A stretch of 64,000 nucleotides of DNA from Chitinophagaceae bacterium UBA4411 (GTDB lineage Bacteria > Bacteroidota > Bacteroidia > Chitinophagales > Chitinophagaceae): the NCBI GenBank assembly GCA_002400415.1, contig DGQP01000002.1, positions 248,001 through 312,000 on the forward strand, in the 5' to 3' direction. Below, in pieces: positions 33,185-42,768 of the stretch; the first letter of the stretch is position 1, and every line of letters begins with the position of its first letter. The notes under the pieces were generated by a model. It saw only the letters and a program-made list of their open reading frames with translations. It ran no database searches and was not told the origin of the DNA. The translations under genes were made by a program, and so were the position numbers.

Positions 33185-34834
33185 TTAGATCATTTCACTT
33201 TGCAGCAACGGATTTTTCACTTCTGACTTCTTTTCCGCGTACTCTTTGGCCGCTTTGATAAAATGGACAAAAATGGGTTGCGGTGCTTCCACCGTACTTT
33301 TCAGTTCCGGGTGGTATTGCACACCTATAAAGAAGGGATGATCTTTTAATTCCACGATCTCCACCAGGCCGGTTGCAGGGTTTTTGCCACTGGCCATCAT
33401 ACCCGCTTTTTCAAACTGGTCCAGGTATTTATTATTAAACTCCCAGCGGTGGCGATGCCTTTCGCTGATAGAACTGGTTCCGTAGATACGCATGGCCAGC
33501 GAACCTTCTTTCAGGTCGCACGGATAGGCCCCCAGCCGCATTGTTCCGCCCTTGGCTGTAATCTTCTTCTGTTCTTCCATCAGGTCAATCACCGGTTCCG
33601 GTGTGTCCGGGTTCATTTCAGTGGAATGTGCACTCTTTAATCCAAGCACATTCCGGGCAAATTCGATCACTGCCATCTGCATACCCAGGCAGATACCGAA
33701 AAACGGCAACTTATTATCCCGTGCATACTTCACCGCCACGATCTTTCCTTCCACGCCACGGTGTCCAAAGCCCGGCGCTACTAATAGCCCATCCAGTCCC
33801 GCCAGTTTTTCCGACACATTATCTTCTGTAATAAACTCGCTGTGCACATTAATAATCTGTACCTGGCACTCGTTCATGGCGCCGGCATGTACAAATGATT
33901 CCAGGATGGATTTATAAGCATCCTGCAATTCAATATACTTCCCGATCAGCCCGATAGCTACTTTACTCTTTGGATATTTCAATTTATCCAGAAACTCTTT
34001 CCACTTCGCCAGTTCGGGCTCATTATAACCCGTGAGGTTCAGTTTCTTCATGGCAATAATATCCAGCTTCTCCCGCATCATCAGCACCGGCACTTCATAA
34101 ATAGTGGGCGCATCTGCCGCTTCAATCACCGCTTCCATCTTCACGTTACAGAACAGGGCAATCTTCCGGCGCAATTCCGGGGTCAGGGGTTTTTCTGTGC
34201 GGCAAACCACGATATCCGGGTGCACACCTTCCTGGCTCAGCATACGAACACTGTGCTGGGTGGGTTTTGTTTTTAATTCTTTCGCCGCTTTCAGGTAAGG
34301 GATCAGTGTCAGGTGCACCACCAGCGTATCTTCTTCCGGCATTTCCCATTGCAACTGGCGCACGGCTTCCACGAAGGGTAAACTTTCAATATCTCCGACT
34401 GTTCCTCCAATTTCGGTAATCACCACATCATACTGCCCGTTCTGGCCCAATTGCAGCATTCTTCTTTTGATCTCATCAGTGATATGCGGCACCACCTGCA
34501 CGGTCTTGCCGAGATAAGCCCCTTCCCTTTCTTTATTAATTACTGTCTGGTAAATTCTGCCGGTGGTTACGTTATTTGCCTGCGAGGTAGGTATATTCAA
34601 AAAACGTTCATAGTGGCCAAGGTCCAGGTCGGTTTCAGCGCCATCATCTGTTACAAAACACTCGCCATGTTCATAAGGATTAAGTGTTCCGGGGTCCACA
34701 TTGATATACGGATCAAACTTCTGAATCGTTACCCGCAGCCCTCTTGCCTGCATCAGCTTGGCCAGCGAAGCGGCAATAATGCCTTTACCTAATGAGGATG
34801 TAACACCACCTGTAACAAATATATACTTAGCCAT
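33185..34834 (-). CDS. pyrG: CTP synthase
   Basis: Converts UTP to CTP using ATP and glutamine. The 549-residue protein has the N-terminal synthetase domain (YIFVTGGVTSSLGKGIIAAS, the P-loop region; KFDPYINVDPGTLNPYEHGE, Mg-UTP contacts) and a C-terminal class I glutaminase domain with the nucleophile in FFGICLGMQ and the catalytic histidine/glutamate in GVQYHPELKS. Length is standard. Confidence 0.98.
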   Translation of the reverse strand: MAKYIFVTGGVTSSLGKGIIAASLAKLMQARGLRVTIQKFDPYINVDPGTLNPYEHGECFVTDDGAETDLDLGHYERFLNIPTSQANNVTTGRIYQTVINKEREGAYLGKTVQVVPHITDEIKRRMLQLGQNGQYDVVITEIGGTVGDIESLPFVEAVRQLQWEMPEEDTLVVHLTLIPYLKAAKELKTKPTQHSVRMLSQEGVHPDIVVCRTEKPLTPELRRKIALFCNVKMEAVIEAADAPTIYEVPVLMMREKLDIIAMKKLNLTGYNEPELAKWKEFLDKLKYPKSKVAIGLIGKYIELQDAYKSILESFVHAGAMNECQVQIINVHSEFITEDNVSEKLAGLDGLLVAPGFGHRGVEGKIVAVKYARDNKLPFFGICLGMQMAVIEFARNVLGLKSAHSTEMNPDTPEPVIDLMEEQKKITAKGGTMRLGAYPCDLKEGSLAMRIYGTSSISERHRHRWEFNNKYLDQFEKAGMMASGKNPATGLVEIVELKDHPFFIGVQYHPELKSTVEAPQPIFVHFIKAAKEYAEKKSEVKNPLLQSEMI

Positions 34835-34959
34835 TATTTATGGTTATTAATTTCAAAACCGTTGCCGTTGAATTTTCATACAATAAGAACCACCTGTTGC
34901 ACAAAAACTCAGCAGCAAATAATTAAAACAATAAAATGATCTGATTTTTAGCCCTGTCC

Positions 34960-35010
34960 CTTTGACCAGCGGAAGTACTTCGATAAGCTCAGTATAAGAA
35001 ATATCCGGGA
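34960..35010. repeat. Possible degenerate intergenic repeat between pyrG and the amidohydrolase
   Basis: The 272-nt divergent spacer contains AGTACTTCGATAAGCTCAGT, a sequence type that I recall as recurring between genes of Bacteroidota. There is no gene here. Copy number cannot be judged from this window. Confidence 0.25.
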
Positions 35011-35106
35011 GGTCATGCAAAGCTAACTGAAATTTATTTGCCTTAAAAATCCTTCTTCCTGCTTGTGGAAAAAAGCAGGTATTTTAGTCAGGAAAATCAA
35101 CCACGC

Positions 35107-36381
35107 ATGAAATCAACCATCACCCTGCTGCTCGGTCTCTTGATCGTCCTCAACCTTTTTGCGCAGAAAACCTATATCTGGTGCGGCTCTCTCATTGATG
35201 GTCTTGGCGGTGAGCCCAAAAAGAACATGACCATCGTGGTTGAAAAAAACAAGATCATTGCTGTGGAAAACGGTTTTTCAAAACCTGGTACAAATGACAG
35301 GTCCATCGATCTGAAAACAAAAACCGTCACCCCGGGCTGGATTGATATGCATGTGCATATGGAATCAGAAACAAACCCCGGTTCCTACATGGAAACCTAC
35401 ACCTACAACCCGGCGGACTATGCTTTTCAATCCGTGAAATTTGCCGATACCACGCTGATGACCGGTTTCACCACGGTCAGGGACCTGGGCGGCAGCGGTG
35501 TCAACATTTCCCTGCGCAATGCTATTAATAAAGGACTCATCAAAGGCCCCCGCATCTTCACGGCGGGCAAATCCATTGCCACTACCGGCGGCCATGCCGA
35601 CCCAACTAATGGCTATAAAAAAGATATCCAGGGAGATCCCGGTCCCAAAGACGGAGTGGCCAACGGCCCTGATGAATGCCGCAAAGCAGTGCGCCAGCGC
35701 TACAAAGATGGTTCCGATCTTATCAAAATCACGGCCACCGGTGGTGTGCTCAGTGTGGCCAAAAGCGGAAAAAATCCGCAGTTCTTTGAAGATGAGCTGA
35801 AAGCTATTGTAGAAACGGCCAAAGACTATGGCTTCAAAGTGGCCGTGCATGCCCATGGCGCCGAAGGCATGAAAAGAGCCATCAAAGCCGGTGTCAGTTC
35901 CATTGAGCATGGCACTTTTATGGATGATGAAGCCATTGCCCTCTTCAAACAATATGGCACCTGGTATGTGCCCACCATCACAGCCGGCAAAGCCGTGGGT
36001 GACTCTGCAAAAATTCCCGGCTACTATCCTCCCGTGGTGGAGCCCAAAGCCTTAGAGATCGGCCCGCAGATACAAAGCACTTTTGCCAAAGCTTACAAGG
36101 CAGGGGTAAAAATTGCATTCGGTACCGATGCCGGTGTCTACAAACATGGGCTCAACTGGCTTGAATTTGTCTATATGATCGAAGCCGGCATGAAACCCAT
36201 GGATGCCATTCAATCAGCCACCATCAATGCTGCAGAACTGCTGGGCGAAAAAGACAAACTCGGCAGCATCGAAGCCGGCAAACTCGCCGACATCGTGGCC
36301 GTAGATGGCGATCCCTTAAAAGATGCAAGGGCATTTGGCAAAGTGGTGTTTGTAATGAAGGATGGGGTGCGGTACAAGTAA
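35107..36381 (+). CDS. Exported metal-dependent amidohydrolase (imidazolonepropionase / Xaa-Pro dipeptidase-like)
   Basis: The 424-residue protein from ATG 35107 has a signal peptide (STITLLLGLLIVLNLFAQ). An upstream start would bury it. It has an amidohydrolase TIM barrel: metal-binding HVH in GWIDMHVHMES, the KITATGG strand with a lysine suited to carboxylation, VAVHAHGAEGMKRAIKAG, SIEHGTFMD, AFGTDAGVYKHG, and the late GSIEAGKLADIVAVDGDP. Close relatives cleave peptides or cyclic amides; the substrate is not determined. A hairpin (CCTGCTT/AAGCAGG, 35058-35079) lies in its leader. Confidence 0.88.
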   Translation: MKSTITLLLGLLIVLNLFAQKTYIWCGSLIDGLGGEPKKNMTIVVEKNKIIAVENGFSKPGTNDRSIDLKTKTVTPGWIDMHVHMESETNPGSYMETYTYNPADYAFQSVKFADTTLMTGFTTVRDLGGSGVNISLRNAINKGLIKGPRIFTAGKSIATTGGHADPTNGYKKDIQGDPGPKDGVANGPDECRKAVRQRYKDGSDLIKITATGGVLSVAKSGKNPQFFEDELKAIVETAKDYGFKVAVHAHGAEGMKRAIKAGVSSIEHGTFMDDEAIALFKQYGTWYVPTITAGKAVGDSAKIPGYYPPVVEPKALEIGPQIQSTFAKAYKAGVKIAFGTDAGVYKHGLNWLEFVYMIEAGMKPMDAIQSATINAAELLGEKDKLGSIEAGKLADIVAVDGDPLKDARAFGKVVFVMKDGVRYK

Positions 36382-36543
36382 AATATTGTAACCAGCTTCA
36401 GTGCTACTATCGTCGTCGCTTGCGTCGCACTCTTGTACGTTCGGCTCTTTACTCATCATTAACTAAGATATTCCCTGAACCATTGCACAGCAACTGGCTC
36501 ATGCTCTATCCTGAATCGATACGCAGCATCTGTTTTAGGTCCC

Positions 36544-36702
36544 GTCCCGTAGGGACATCTTCCCGGTAGAATACAAATGCAGGAATGATACCCGTTCCAT
36601 CGGAACGGGTTTGTGCAATTGTTATACCGCACAAAGCGTCCCTCCGGGACGCCACACCCCCCGTATGAAATATTTTCTACCGGCAATCGGTTCCGATGGA
36701 AC
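36544..36702. repeat. Cluster of four REP-like short palindromes
   Basis: Four hairpins with 3-nt loops: GTCCCgtaGGGAC (36544-36556), CCCGTTCCatcGGAACGGG (36591-36609), GCGTCCCtccGGGACGC (36636-36652) and GTTCCgatGGAAC (36690-36702). The second and fourth are reverse complements at the core. An outer pair, CCGGTAGAA and TTCTACCGG (about 36563-36571 and 36675-36683), brackets them, so the block is one composite inverted repeat. Confidence 0.75.
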
Positions 36703-36841
36703 ACAGAATAATTTTCCTTCTCCGGTTCGTAGTGAATAAATTCACCCTGTATTTGTTCTTCCGCAGCGATAGCTTACCGTTAGAATCTCTCAATCATTGC
36801 GACAGCATCTGATTCCAAGTCCCCACCCCCTCAGCAGATCA

Positions 36842-36983
36842 CTCTTCTTATAAATACTCTTTGAAAGGTCTGCCTGCCTCCCGAAGGGCTGGCCTTCCAA
36901 TAGGCAGGTTCGCTGCTCAGCAATCATCAGAAACTTCCATCCCCTCCCGGGAGGGGCAGATGGCTCTTCTTATAAATGCTCTT
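36842..36983. repeat. Direct repeat of 20 nt plus 16-bp palindrome
   Basis: CTCTTCTTATAAATACTCTT (36842-36861) recurs as CTCTTCTTATAAATGCTCTT (36964-36983) with one difference. Between them lies the perfect palindrome CCCCTCCCGGGAGGGG (36941-36956). Confidence 0.65.
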
Positions 36984-37182
36984 CGGCAGGGGTGGGTAAT
37001 AAAAGTCCCGCAGGTATCCTTATCTCTCCGTATTTCCACGGATAAAAAAAATAAAGAAGAGTTGTACACTTGTTATAGCTATCAGCCAACTAAATATTTC
37101 TATGTTTTTTGAAAAATTACAGAAAAATAAAAGCCTTAAAGACAGGGGCCTTAGCATATTTACGAGTTAGAAGTAACCATAT

Positions 37183-37863
37183 ATGACACGTCACAAAGCA
37201 ATAGAAAAAAAATACCAAGACCCTAATAGCTACATTTTTATTCTTAATCACCACATAAAGAAGATAAGAAGCCTTTTTTCTTTATGTGATTACGAGTTAA
37301 TCCATCAATACAAATATGATTTATACACGTTAAAAGAATTGGTAAAATCTTCAGGCAAGCCGGAACTTTCTTTTCAGAATACACTCTATGCACCTACTGA
37401 AATTGATAAATTAGGCGGGGGTATGACAAATTTTACTCAAACGCACCAATTAGTTCTTGATTACGTTTATGACACTCAACTTGAAATTTTATATATTTCA
37501 TTAGAAAATAAAACACAAAAAAGAGAAAAATTTTCGGTTTGGACCAGCCAGCACAACTACATAGCTCTTTCGTATATGAGCTTAAATAGCAAAAAAGTCC
37601 TTTTAAAGGGACAGCATCTTCCCACGATTGATATTACTCTGAATATCACCCCTTCGAAACAAATATCATCTCCCAATAGCTATCCCCAAAAATTTTCGTT
37701 TAATGAAACTGTTCAAGTAACTAACAAGATAAAAGAAACCGTTGGCTATCAAAACAGAAATAACAAGCTCAGATTGAAGTGCTTGGCTAAATCAAGCGGG
37801 CCTACACAATCTTACTTTTCATGCAAGCAGCAGTCATATTGTTCGATAACTATGAAGAGATAA
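37183..37863 (+). CDS. Hypothetical protein at the start of the AT-rich region
   Basis: The 226-residue product is basic and hydrophilic, without signal peptide or membrane helix. It begins MTRHKAIEKKYQDPNSYIFI and contains YELIHQYKYDLYTLKELVKS and an Asn/Lys/Ser-rich C-terminus with several cysteines. Codon use is AT-rich like the following operon and unlike the core genes. I recognise no family, and the low-complexity end suggests it could be a truncated remnant. It precedes the SPFH gene by 135 nt. Confidence 0.5.
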   Translation: MTRHKAIEKKYQDPNSYIFILNHHIKKIRSLFSLCDYELIHQYKYDLYTLKELVKSSGKPELSFQNTLYAPTEIDKLGGGMTNFTQTHQLVLDYVYDTQLEILYISLENKTQKREKFSVWTSQHNYIALSYMSLNSKKVLLKGQHLPTIDITLNITPSKQISSPNSYPQKFSFNETVQVTNKIKETVGYQNRNNKLRLKCLAKSSGPTQSYFSCKQQSYCSITMKR

Positions 37864-37998
37864 ACACAATATTTAAAACAGCAAAAGCCTGATACAAGTA
37901 TTAAATCACGCTCAGTGGAAGGATAATACGATGACTAAAATGGTATCACTCTAATACACTTTATTTCTATATAAAATATCATAATAAAACTGCTGACG

Positions 37999-39192
37999 AT
38001 GGCTGCATTAATTGACTTCGTAAAATGGGAGACAGATCCGAAAGACCAACTTTTTGCTTGGAAATTTCCTGCAATAAATTTAAGTACATATACGCAACTT
38101 GTAGTTGCAGAATCGCAAGAAGCAATTCTATTTTCAAAAGGACAGGTTGTAGGAAAATTTGGACCAGGCAATCATACGCTTAATACTGAAAATTTACCCA
38201 TTCTGCGAACATTGTTTGGTATTCCTTTTGGTGGGAAAAATCCTTTTACAGCCGAAGTTTGGTTTGTAAATAAGCTGATGCCGTTAAATCTTGATTGGAC
38301 AACTGATTCAATGATGTATCACGACCCAGATTATCAGACAATGGTACCGTTGGTTGCAAAAGGGAGATATGGAATAAAGATTGTTGATGCAGAAAAGTTC
38401 TTAATCAAGTTGGTTGGAACTACAACTACTTTTACTGCACGACAACTCACCGACAATTTTTACGGAGCAACAGTTGCAAAAACAAAATCTGTTATACTTC
38501 AATTTATAATGTCAAACAGAATTGGCATAAAATCCATTTCTGCTTTTTTGGAAGGTTTGTCAGACAATTTACGTCAGTCCATCGCAAGCTATTGGGAAGA
38601 TTACGGGTTTCAACTTATCAGTTTTTATATCACAACCATTGAAGTTGATTCAAATACAGATGCGGGCAAAGCAATTTTAAAAGCAATGTCGCAACAAAGT
38701 GCCCAAATAATTGGTGGTTATACTTGGCAACAATCGCAGGTGTTTGAGCTGGGCGACAAAGCAGTAGATTCAATAGGTAAGGGTAACAGTCAAAACAGTT
38801 TATTGGGTGCTGTTCTTGCTACAAATCTTATGGGCAATATGTCGGGTGGAGGTTTGCTCAATCCTGTTTCATACAATAATAATCAAGGCGTTAATCCCGA
38901 TCTTCAATCGCCCAATGTTACGACACCCCGTGAAGTTTATTGTTCCAATTGTGCGAAAAAGTTTTCAAGCAATAATAAGTTTTGCCCGCATTGTGGCGAC
39001 CCTTACACGCCTTGTCCAAGATGCGGAGCAGACAATGATACAATAGCAAAAAAATGTGTTAGCTGCGGAGAAAACTTAGCTGCCGCAACACCAACTCAAA
39101 CTTACGCAATGACAGAAGTTAGTTGCAAACGTTGTGGCTTCAAAGTTGGCAACGCTGCATTTTGCCCTAATTGCGGATTAAAAAACGGATAA
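37999..39192 (+). CDS. SPFH/Band-7 protein with three C-terminal zinc ribbons (YdjI-like)
   Basis: The 397-residue protein starts with a region like the SPFH 'virion core protein' family, of which Bacillus YdjI is an example: FVKWETDPKDQLFAWKFPAI, TQLVVAESQEAILFSKGQVV, GKFGPGNHTLNTENLP. Then come an SPFH body (PFTAEVWFVNK, YGIKIVDAEKFLIKLVG) and a C-terminal alpha-helical part. Residues 315-392 hold six CxxC pairs (CSNC, CPHC, CPRC, CVSC, CKRC, CPNC), three zinc ribbons. SPFH proteins oligomerise on membranes; YdjI relatives recruit other proteins during membrane stress. First gene of the six-gene operon. AT-rich codon use. Confidence 0.85.
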   Translation: MAALIDFVKWETDPKDQLFAWKFPAINLSTYTQLVVAESQEAILFSKGQVVGKFGPGNHTLNTENLPILRTLFGIPFGGKNPFTAEVWFVNKLMPLNLDWTTDSMMYHDPDYQTMVPLVAKGRYGIKIVDAEKFLIKLVGTTTTFTARQLTDNFYGATVAKTKSVILQFIMSNRIGIKSISAFLEGLSDNLRQSIASYWEDYGFQLISFYITTIEVDSNTDAGKAILKAMSQQSAQIIGGYTWQQSQVFELGDKAVDSIGKGNSQNSLLGAVLATNLMGNMSGGGLLNPVSYNNNQGVNPDLQSPNVTTPREVYCSNCAKKFSSNNKFCPHCGDPYTPCPRCGADNDTIAKKCVSCGENLAAATPTQTYAMTEVSCKRCGFKVGNAAFCPNCGLKNG

Positions 39193-39193
39193 T

Positions 39194-39904
39194 ATGAAAA
39201 CAACTACTAAAAATTTCGGCACAATAGTTTTGCTTGCTGGCATTGCAGTAATCTTTGCAGGTTTCTTCCTTTTTGTCACTGAAGAAAAACGAAACTCAGT
39301 TTTTTGGCTTGACCTGGTTGTTGCTTGCTTTGTCTTTTCAATTACCTCTATAACAGAATTTGGACTTATCGCAGTCAACTCTAATTTCAATAAACAAATT
39401 GGTGGTTTAGGAATACGCCTTTCTTATATTCGTCTGTATTCATTGCTTGCTATTGCAATTATCGTCATTGGCTACTTTGCCAAAGCGATATTTAATTATC
39501 AACTATTCTTCCAACTTGCTGCTGCATTTATTTTATTGTCAGGATATTTCTTTTCGCATTTGAGTTCATCTCATACTTCATCTGTGCAAGCAGAGCAAGA
39601 TATTCAACGAAAAGGAAAAGACGAAATCATTAAAGCTATCAGTCAGTTTGAAGTTCTTATTTCAAAAGACAGCAACAAGTTTGGTGCAGAAAAACAGAAG
39701 ATTGATACAATCAAAGAAACTGTTCGTTATTTATCACCAACTAATAACTCATCGGCAAACGAACTTGATGCAGAAATCGTAAGCACTATTCAGCAAGCAT
39801 ATTCGGTTGCAAAAAATAATGATAACGGCAGAACGGAAGTATTCTTATTACTCAACAAATGCGAAGAACTACTGAAATTAAGAAAAATCACTTACTCCAA
39901 TTAA
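39194..39904 (+). CDS. Four-helix membrane protein with cytoplasmic helical tail
   Basis: The 236-residue protein has four hydrophobic segments at about 8-28, 36-61, 77-97 and 101-122, followed by a ~110-residue charged, helical C-terminus (QAEQDIQRKGKDEIIKAISQ, FGAEKQKIDTIKETVRYL). It starts 1 nt after the stop of the SPFH gene, so the two are co-translated. No known domain recognised. Probably the integral-membrane component of the operon. Confidence 0.8.
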   Translation: MKTTTKNFGTIVLLAGIAVIFAGFFLFVTEEKRNSVFWLDLVVACFVFSITSITEFGLIAVNSNFNKQIGGLGIRLSYIRLYSLLAIAIIVIGYFAKAIFNYQLFFQLAAAFILLSGYFFSHLSSSHTSSVQAEQDIQRKGKDEIIKAISQFEVLISKDSNKFGAEKQKIDTIKETVRYLSPTNNSSANELDAEIVSTIQQAYSVAKNNDNGRTEVFLLLNKCEELLKLRKITYSN

Positions 39905-39924
39905 CAACTTAATAAATCAATGTT

Positions 39925-41838
39925 ATGAGCGGAAAAATCTTTAATGCGTCGGCAAATATTTATCAAGACCAAGCAAAAATTTTGTTTAATTACTACAAGC
40001 AAGCTGCTGAAAAAATCGTCAGCGAAGAAGAAAAGTATGAAAAAGAAATTGCCGTATGCAAAGAACGAGTTACTCAACTCAATCAGGAGTTTGCCAAAGC
40101 AAAGCAAACAAGGCTTTTGGGTATGATTTTTTTCTTTGTGCTTGTGCCAATTTATTACGCAGTTACAGCACATTTAAAGATGAAAGAATTGCAAGGCGAA
40201 ATTGATGCCAACGAACAAAAGATTGCCGAGTTTGAAAAACTGCACAAAGAAATTTTCAGAGATTACAAAGTTTCGAAGTTAGGAATTGGTTATGTTCCTA
40301 TTGCGGCACAAATTCCATTTGAAAACAAAAGTTTTATGATTGATTACACCAACTCGGTAAACAATCAAAACTTTAATCTGCATACACTAAAACAAGCTGA
40401 TTTGTTCACCAGCACAGTTGAAGATTTGGACAGCCTGATGAAAGAAGCTCCGATTATTGAAAAATCGGAAGAACCTGAATCTGTAAGCACAGACGACTAT
40501 TCACTTTCTATTCAAAACGTAACATATCACGATTACTTAGGTAAAATAGACAGAACATTACGCACTTCATCGTTTTGTCTTTCCGATTTGGATTCCACTT
40601 CGGTTGCACTTCCCGTTGTGTTACCCGACAGCGAATATGCAAAGTTTATCAATGAACATTCAACCACCGAAACAGGCAATGCACCTGTATTCAAAATCTT
40701 TGACGATTCGCTATACGAAAATGAAATTGCAAGATTTCAGTCATTGAACGAAATGAAAAAATCGTTAGAAAAAAATCAAACTCAGTTTGAAGAAGTGCTG
40801 AAAACGCTAATGATGAATATGGCAAATTCTGTTCAGGCAATTACACAGGTAAAACTTGCTTCTACCAATACAATGGTGGACACTTCCAACAAAACGCTGT
40901 TCAAAATTCTTAAATGCTCTTACAATCATTATTCGCCAAACCTTGAAGCCGATGAAATTGAAAGAATAAGAAACGAGCAATTCAACTATCAGGATTCTGT
41001 TGAAAATTATCAGCCGTTCCAACTCAAACCAAGTTCAAAATTGAAGTATGATATTATATCAGACACTTGGGTTGCAGAAGATGGAAGCAAAACCAATTTT
41101 CCTTTTGGCGTCCATCAAATTCACGAAGAAATTGTAGCCCCGATAGTTCAGAGTTTGATGCAGGAAACCCGTTTGGAGCGAATGAAAATTTACAACAATA
41201 TTAAAGACCAAAAAACGGCATACCTCAATCAATGGCATCAAGAAACAATGGATTTCTACGGAAGAAACAGAGCCGAAAGCAACGACCTGATAAACATTAT
41301 GCGTTCTACTTTGAGTGATTACATTGCTTCGTACAACGCAATGGTTGCCTTGAAAAAAACGGAGGACAATATGAAAAACAATTCAACTGTTGATGCTTCA
41401 CTTGTAAATTCGGAAGAAAACGAAGCAGAAGTTTTTGCAGCGTTTGAAGCCAAGTCAAAAGATTTCAAATTGGTTCAGGAAGATTTTATGCAGTATATGG
41501 ACAGACTGAAAGAAGATATTGACAGACGAGCAGAAAAGTTTGAATACATTGAATACTACGATGCTTCATTGCGTGACAATACTTTCAAAGATTACGCAGT
41601 TTCAAGTGGAAGAGTAAATCAGTTAGATGCAAGAAGAATGTCATTAGCGGCTGTAAATCCTTTCTTTGCCGAAACAGCAGAGTTGCCACCACCACCGTCT
41701 ATTGAAGATGTTACTCATGAACACATCTCTATCAATCTTCCGAAAATAGCAAAAGCAGCATTGAGCGAATTAAGCGGAAATGCCAATCACAGTGAGGAAG
41801 AAAATGAAGGAACAGAAGAAACAACTAACAACAATTAA
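39925..41838 (+). CDS. Large membrane-anchored coiled-coil protein, unknown family
   Basis: The 637-residue protein has an amphipathic/coiled-coil N-terminus (~27-62), one hydrophobic segment (~64-82, LLGMIFFFVLVPIYYAVTA) and a second coiled coil (83-115). A long mainly helical body rich in Asn, Glu and Lys follows, with another strongly helical stretch at ~260-310 and ~400-470. The C-terminus has a PPPPS turn and an acidic tail. It resembles nothing I can name. Size and architecture suit a structural or tethering subunit. 20 nt after the previous gene. Confidence 0.8.
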   Translation: MSGKIFNASANIYQDQAKILFNYYKQAAEKIVSEEEKYEKEIAVCKERVTQLNQEFAKAKQTRLLGMIFFFVLVPIYYAVTAHLKMKELQGEIDANEQKIAEFEKLHKEIFRDYKVSKLGIGYVPIAAQIPFENKSFMIDYTNSVNNQNFNLHTLKQADLFTSTVEDLDSLMKEAPIIEKSEEPESVSTDDYSLSIQNVTYHDYLGKIDRTLRTSSFCLSDLDSTSVALPVVLPDSEYAKFINEHSTTETGNAPVFKIFDDSLYENEIARFQSLNEMKKSLEKNQTQFEEVLKTLMMNMANSVQAITQVKLASTNTMVDTSNKTLFKILKCSYNHYSPNLEADEIERIRNEQFNYQDSVENYQPFQLKPSSKLKYDIISDTWVAEDGSKTNFPFGVHQIHEEIVAPIVQSLMQETRLERMKIYNNIKDQKTAYLNQWHQETMDFYGRNRAESNDLINIMRSTLSDYIASYNAMVALKKTEDNMKNNSTVDASLVNSEENEAEVFAAFEAKSKDFKLVQEDFMQYMDRLKEDIDRRAEKFEYIEYYDASLRDNTFKDYAVSSGRVNQLDARRMSLAAVNPFFAETAELPPPPSIEDVTHEHISINLPKIAKAALSELSGNANHSEEENEGTEETTNNN

Positions 41839-41849
41839 AATCAAGCACA

Positions 41850-42761
41850 ATGGCTCACTTTAATTTTAAGGTTGATACCGAACCTATGGCAGACAGCATT
41901 GATGGTGTTGCCAATCACGTTGACGGAACAACAGCCGCAGTTGTGGCAATGCAAACAGCAGTTGTAATTGCAGAACAAAAAGGGGCTGATAGAATTTGTA
42001 GCAACGTAAACTATGGTTTCTATTCTTTAATTCGTTCTCAGGTTTCCCAAAAAATCGCATTGCACAAAAGCAAAGCAGATGCAAAAATTATGGAACTGCA
42101 ACAACAAACCGTTTCGCTTGCTGCCATAAAAAGTAGAATGGAGAAAGACTATATAATGTTTGCAAACCGTTATACAAAATTGTTTGAAGGATTAAATAAG
42201 TCATTAAGAGCGAGAATTTTCGAATTGGATAAACCTGTTACAAGTTTTGTATATAAAGATGTTCTTACTGTTGCAAGTAGAACAAAACGTCTGACAGGAA
42301 CGCCAACGACAACGCAAAGCGAAAGTCTTACAAATGGTCAGATGATTTCCGTTTCCAACACAAAGTATAATGCGATGCGGAACATTTTATCAATGCAGGA
42401 TTTTATTTTCAATTCCGAAAATCAGAAAAGTTTAATCGGCAGTATTCTTACTAATGAAGTTGTTAGCAAGCCAACAGAAAAATTTATTCCTGTTATTGTT
42501 TCAGAAACTGAAGGATTGAATGTAAGACAAACACAATGGCAGATAACACAACCGCAGGTGAAAAAAAATACGCACACCAAAGTTGAATCTTTTGCTTATT
42601 CTTCTTTGGAAAATATGAAATGGAAAGATGATGATAACAATAATGTAAGTCGTGTAAAACAAGAGTTTGAAAATATTGTAGCTCAATCATCACTTTCTGA
42701 AAGGGTGAAACAGCAAATGTTGTCGTTTATTGAATCAGCCAAATGGCAAAAATTAAACTAA
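41850..42761 (+). CDS. Helical protein, first of two paralogues
   Basis: The 303-residue soluble protein is mostly helical. Residues ~50-120 (YGFYSLIRSQVSQKIALHKS, FANRYTKLFEGLNKSLRARI) match residues ~88-165 of the next gene's product (DGFFGLIKSEINQQL, IAERYSKIFFDLDKELRNRI) in order and spacing. Further on FIPVIVSE matches RIPVLYFE. It lacks the N-terminal beta-rich stretch of its paralogue. No signal peptide or TM helix. 11 nt after the previous stop. Confidence 0.8.
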   Translation: MAHFNFKVDTEPMADSIDGVANHVDGTTAAVVAMQTAVVIAEQKGADRICSNVNYGFYSLIRSQVSQKIALHKSKADAKIMELQQQTVSLAAIKSRMEKDYIMFANRYTKLFEGLNKSLRARIFELDKPVTSFVYKDVLTVASRTKRLTGTPTTTQSESLTNGQMISVSNTKYNAMRNILSMQDFIFNSENQKSLIGSILTNEVVSKPTEKFIPVIVSETEGLNVRQTQWQITQPQVKKNTHTKVESFAYSSLENMKWKDDDNNNVSRVKQEFENIVAQSSLSERVKQQMLSFIESAKWQKLN

Positions 42762-42768
42762 GAGTAAA

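Larger units (their letters stand above)
36382..37182. other. Repeat-rich, gene-free boundary of the accessory region
   Basis: An 800-nt stretch with no convincing ORF. It holds the REP-like palindrome cluster (36544-36702), a 20-nt direct repeat (36842 and 36964), a CCTGCCT/AGGCAGG pair (36873 and 36902) and a 16-bp palindrome (36941-36956). Beyond about 37.05 kb the DNA becomes visibly AT-rich. Confidence 0.7.

Noticed and set aside
36544..36702. CRISPR array
   Set aside because: The repeats are short, unevenly spaced palindromes of two kinds without uniform spacers; no cas genes nearby.
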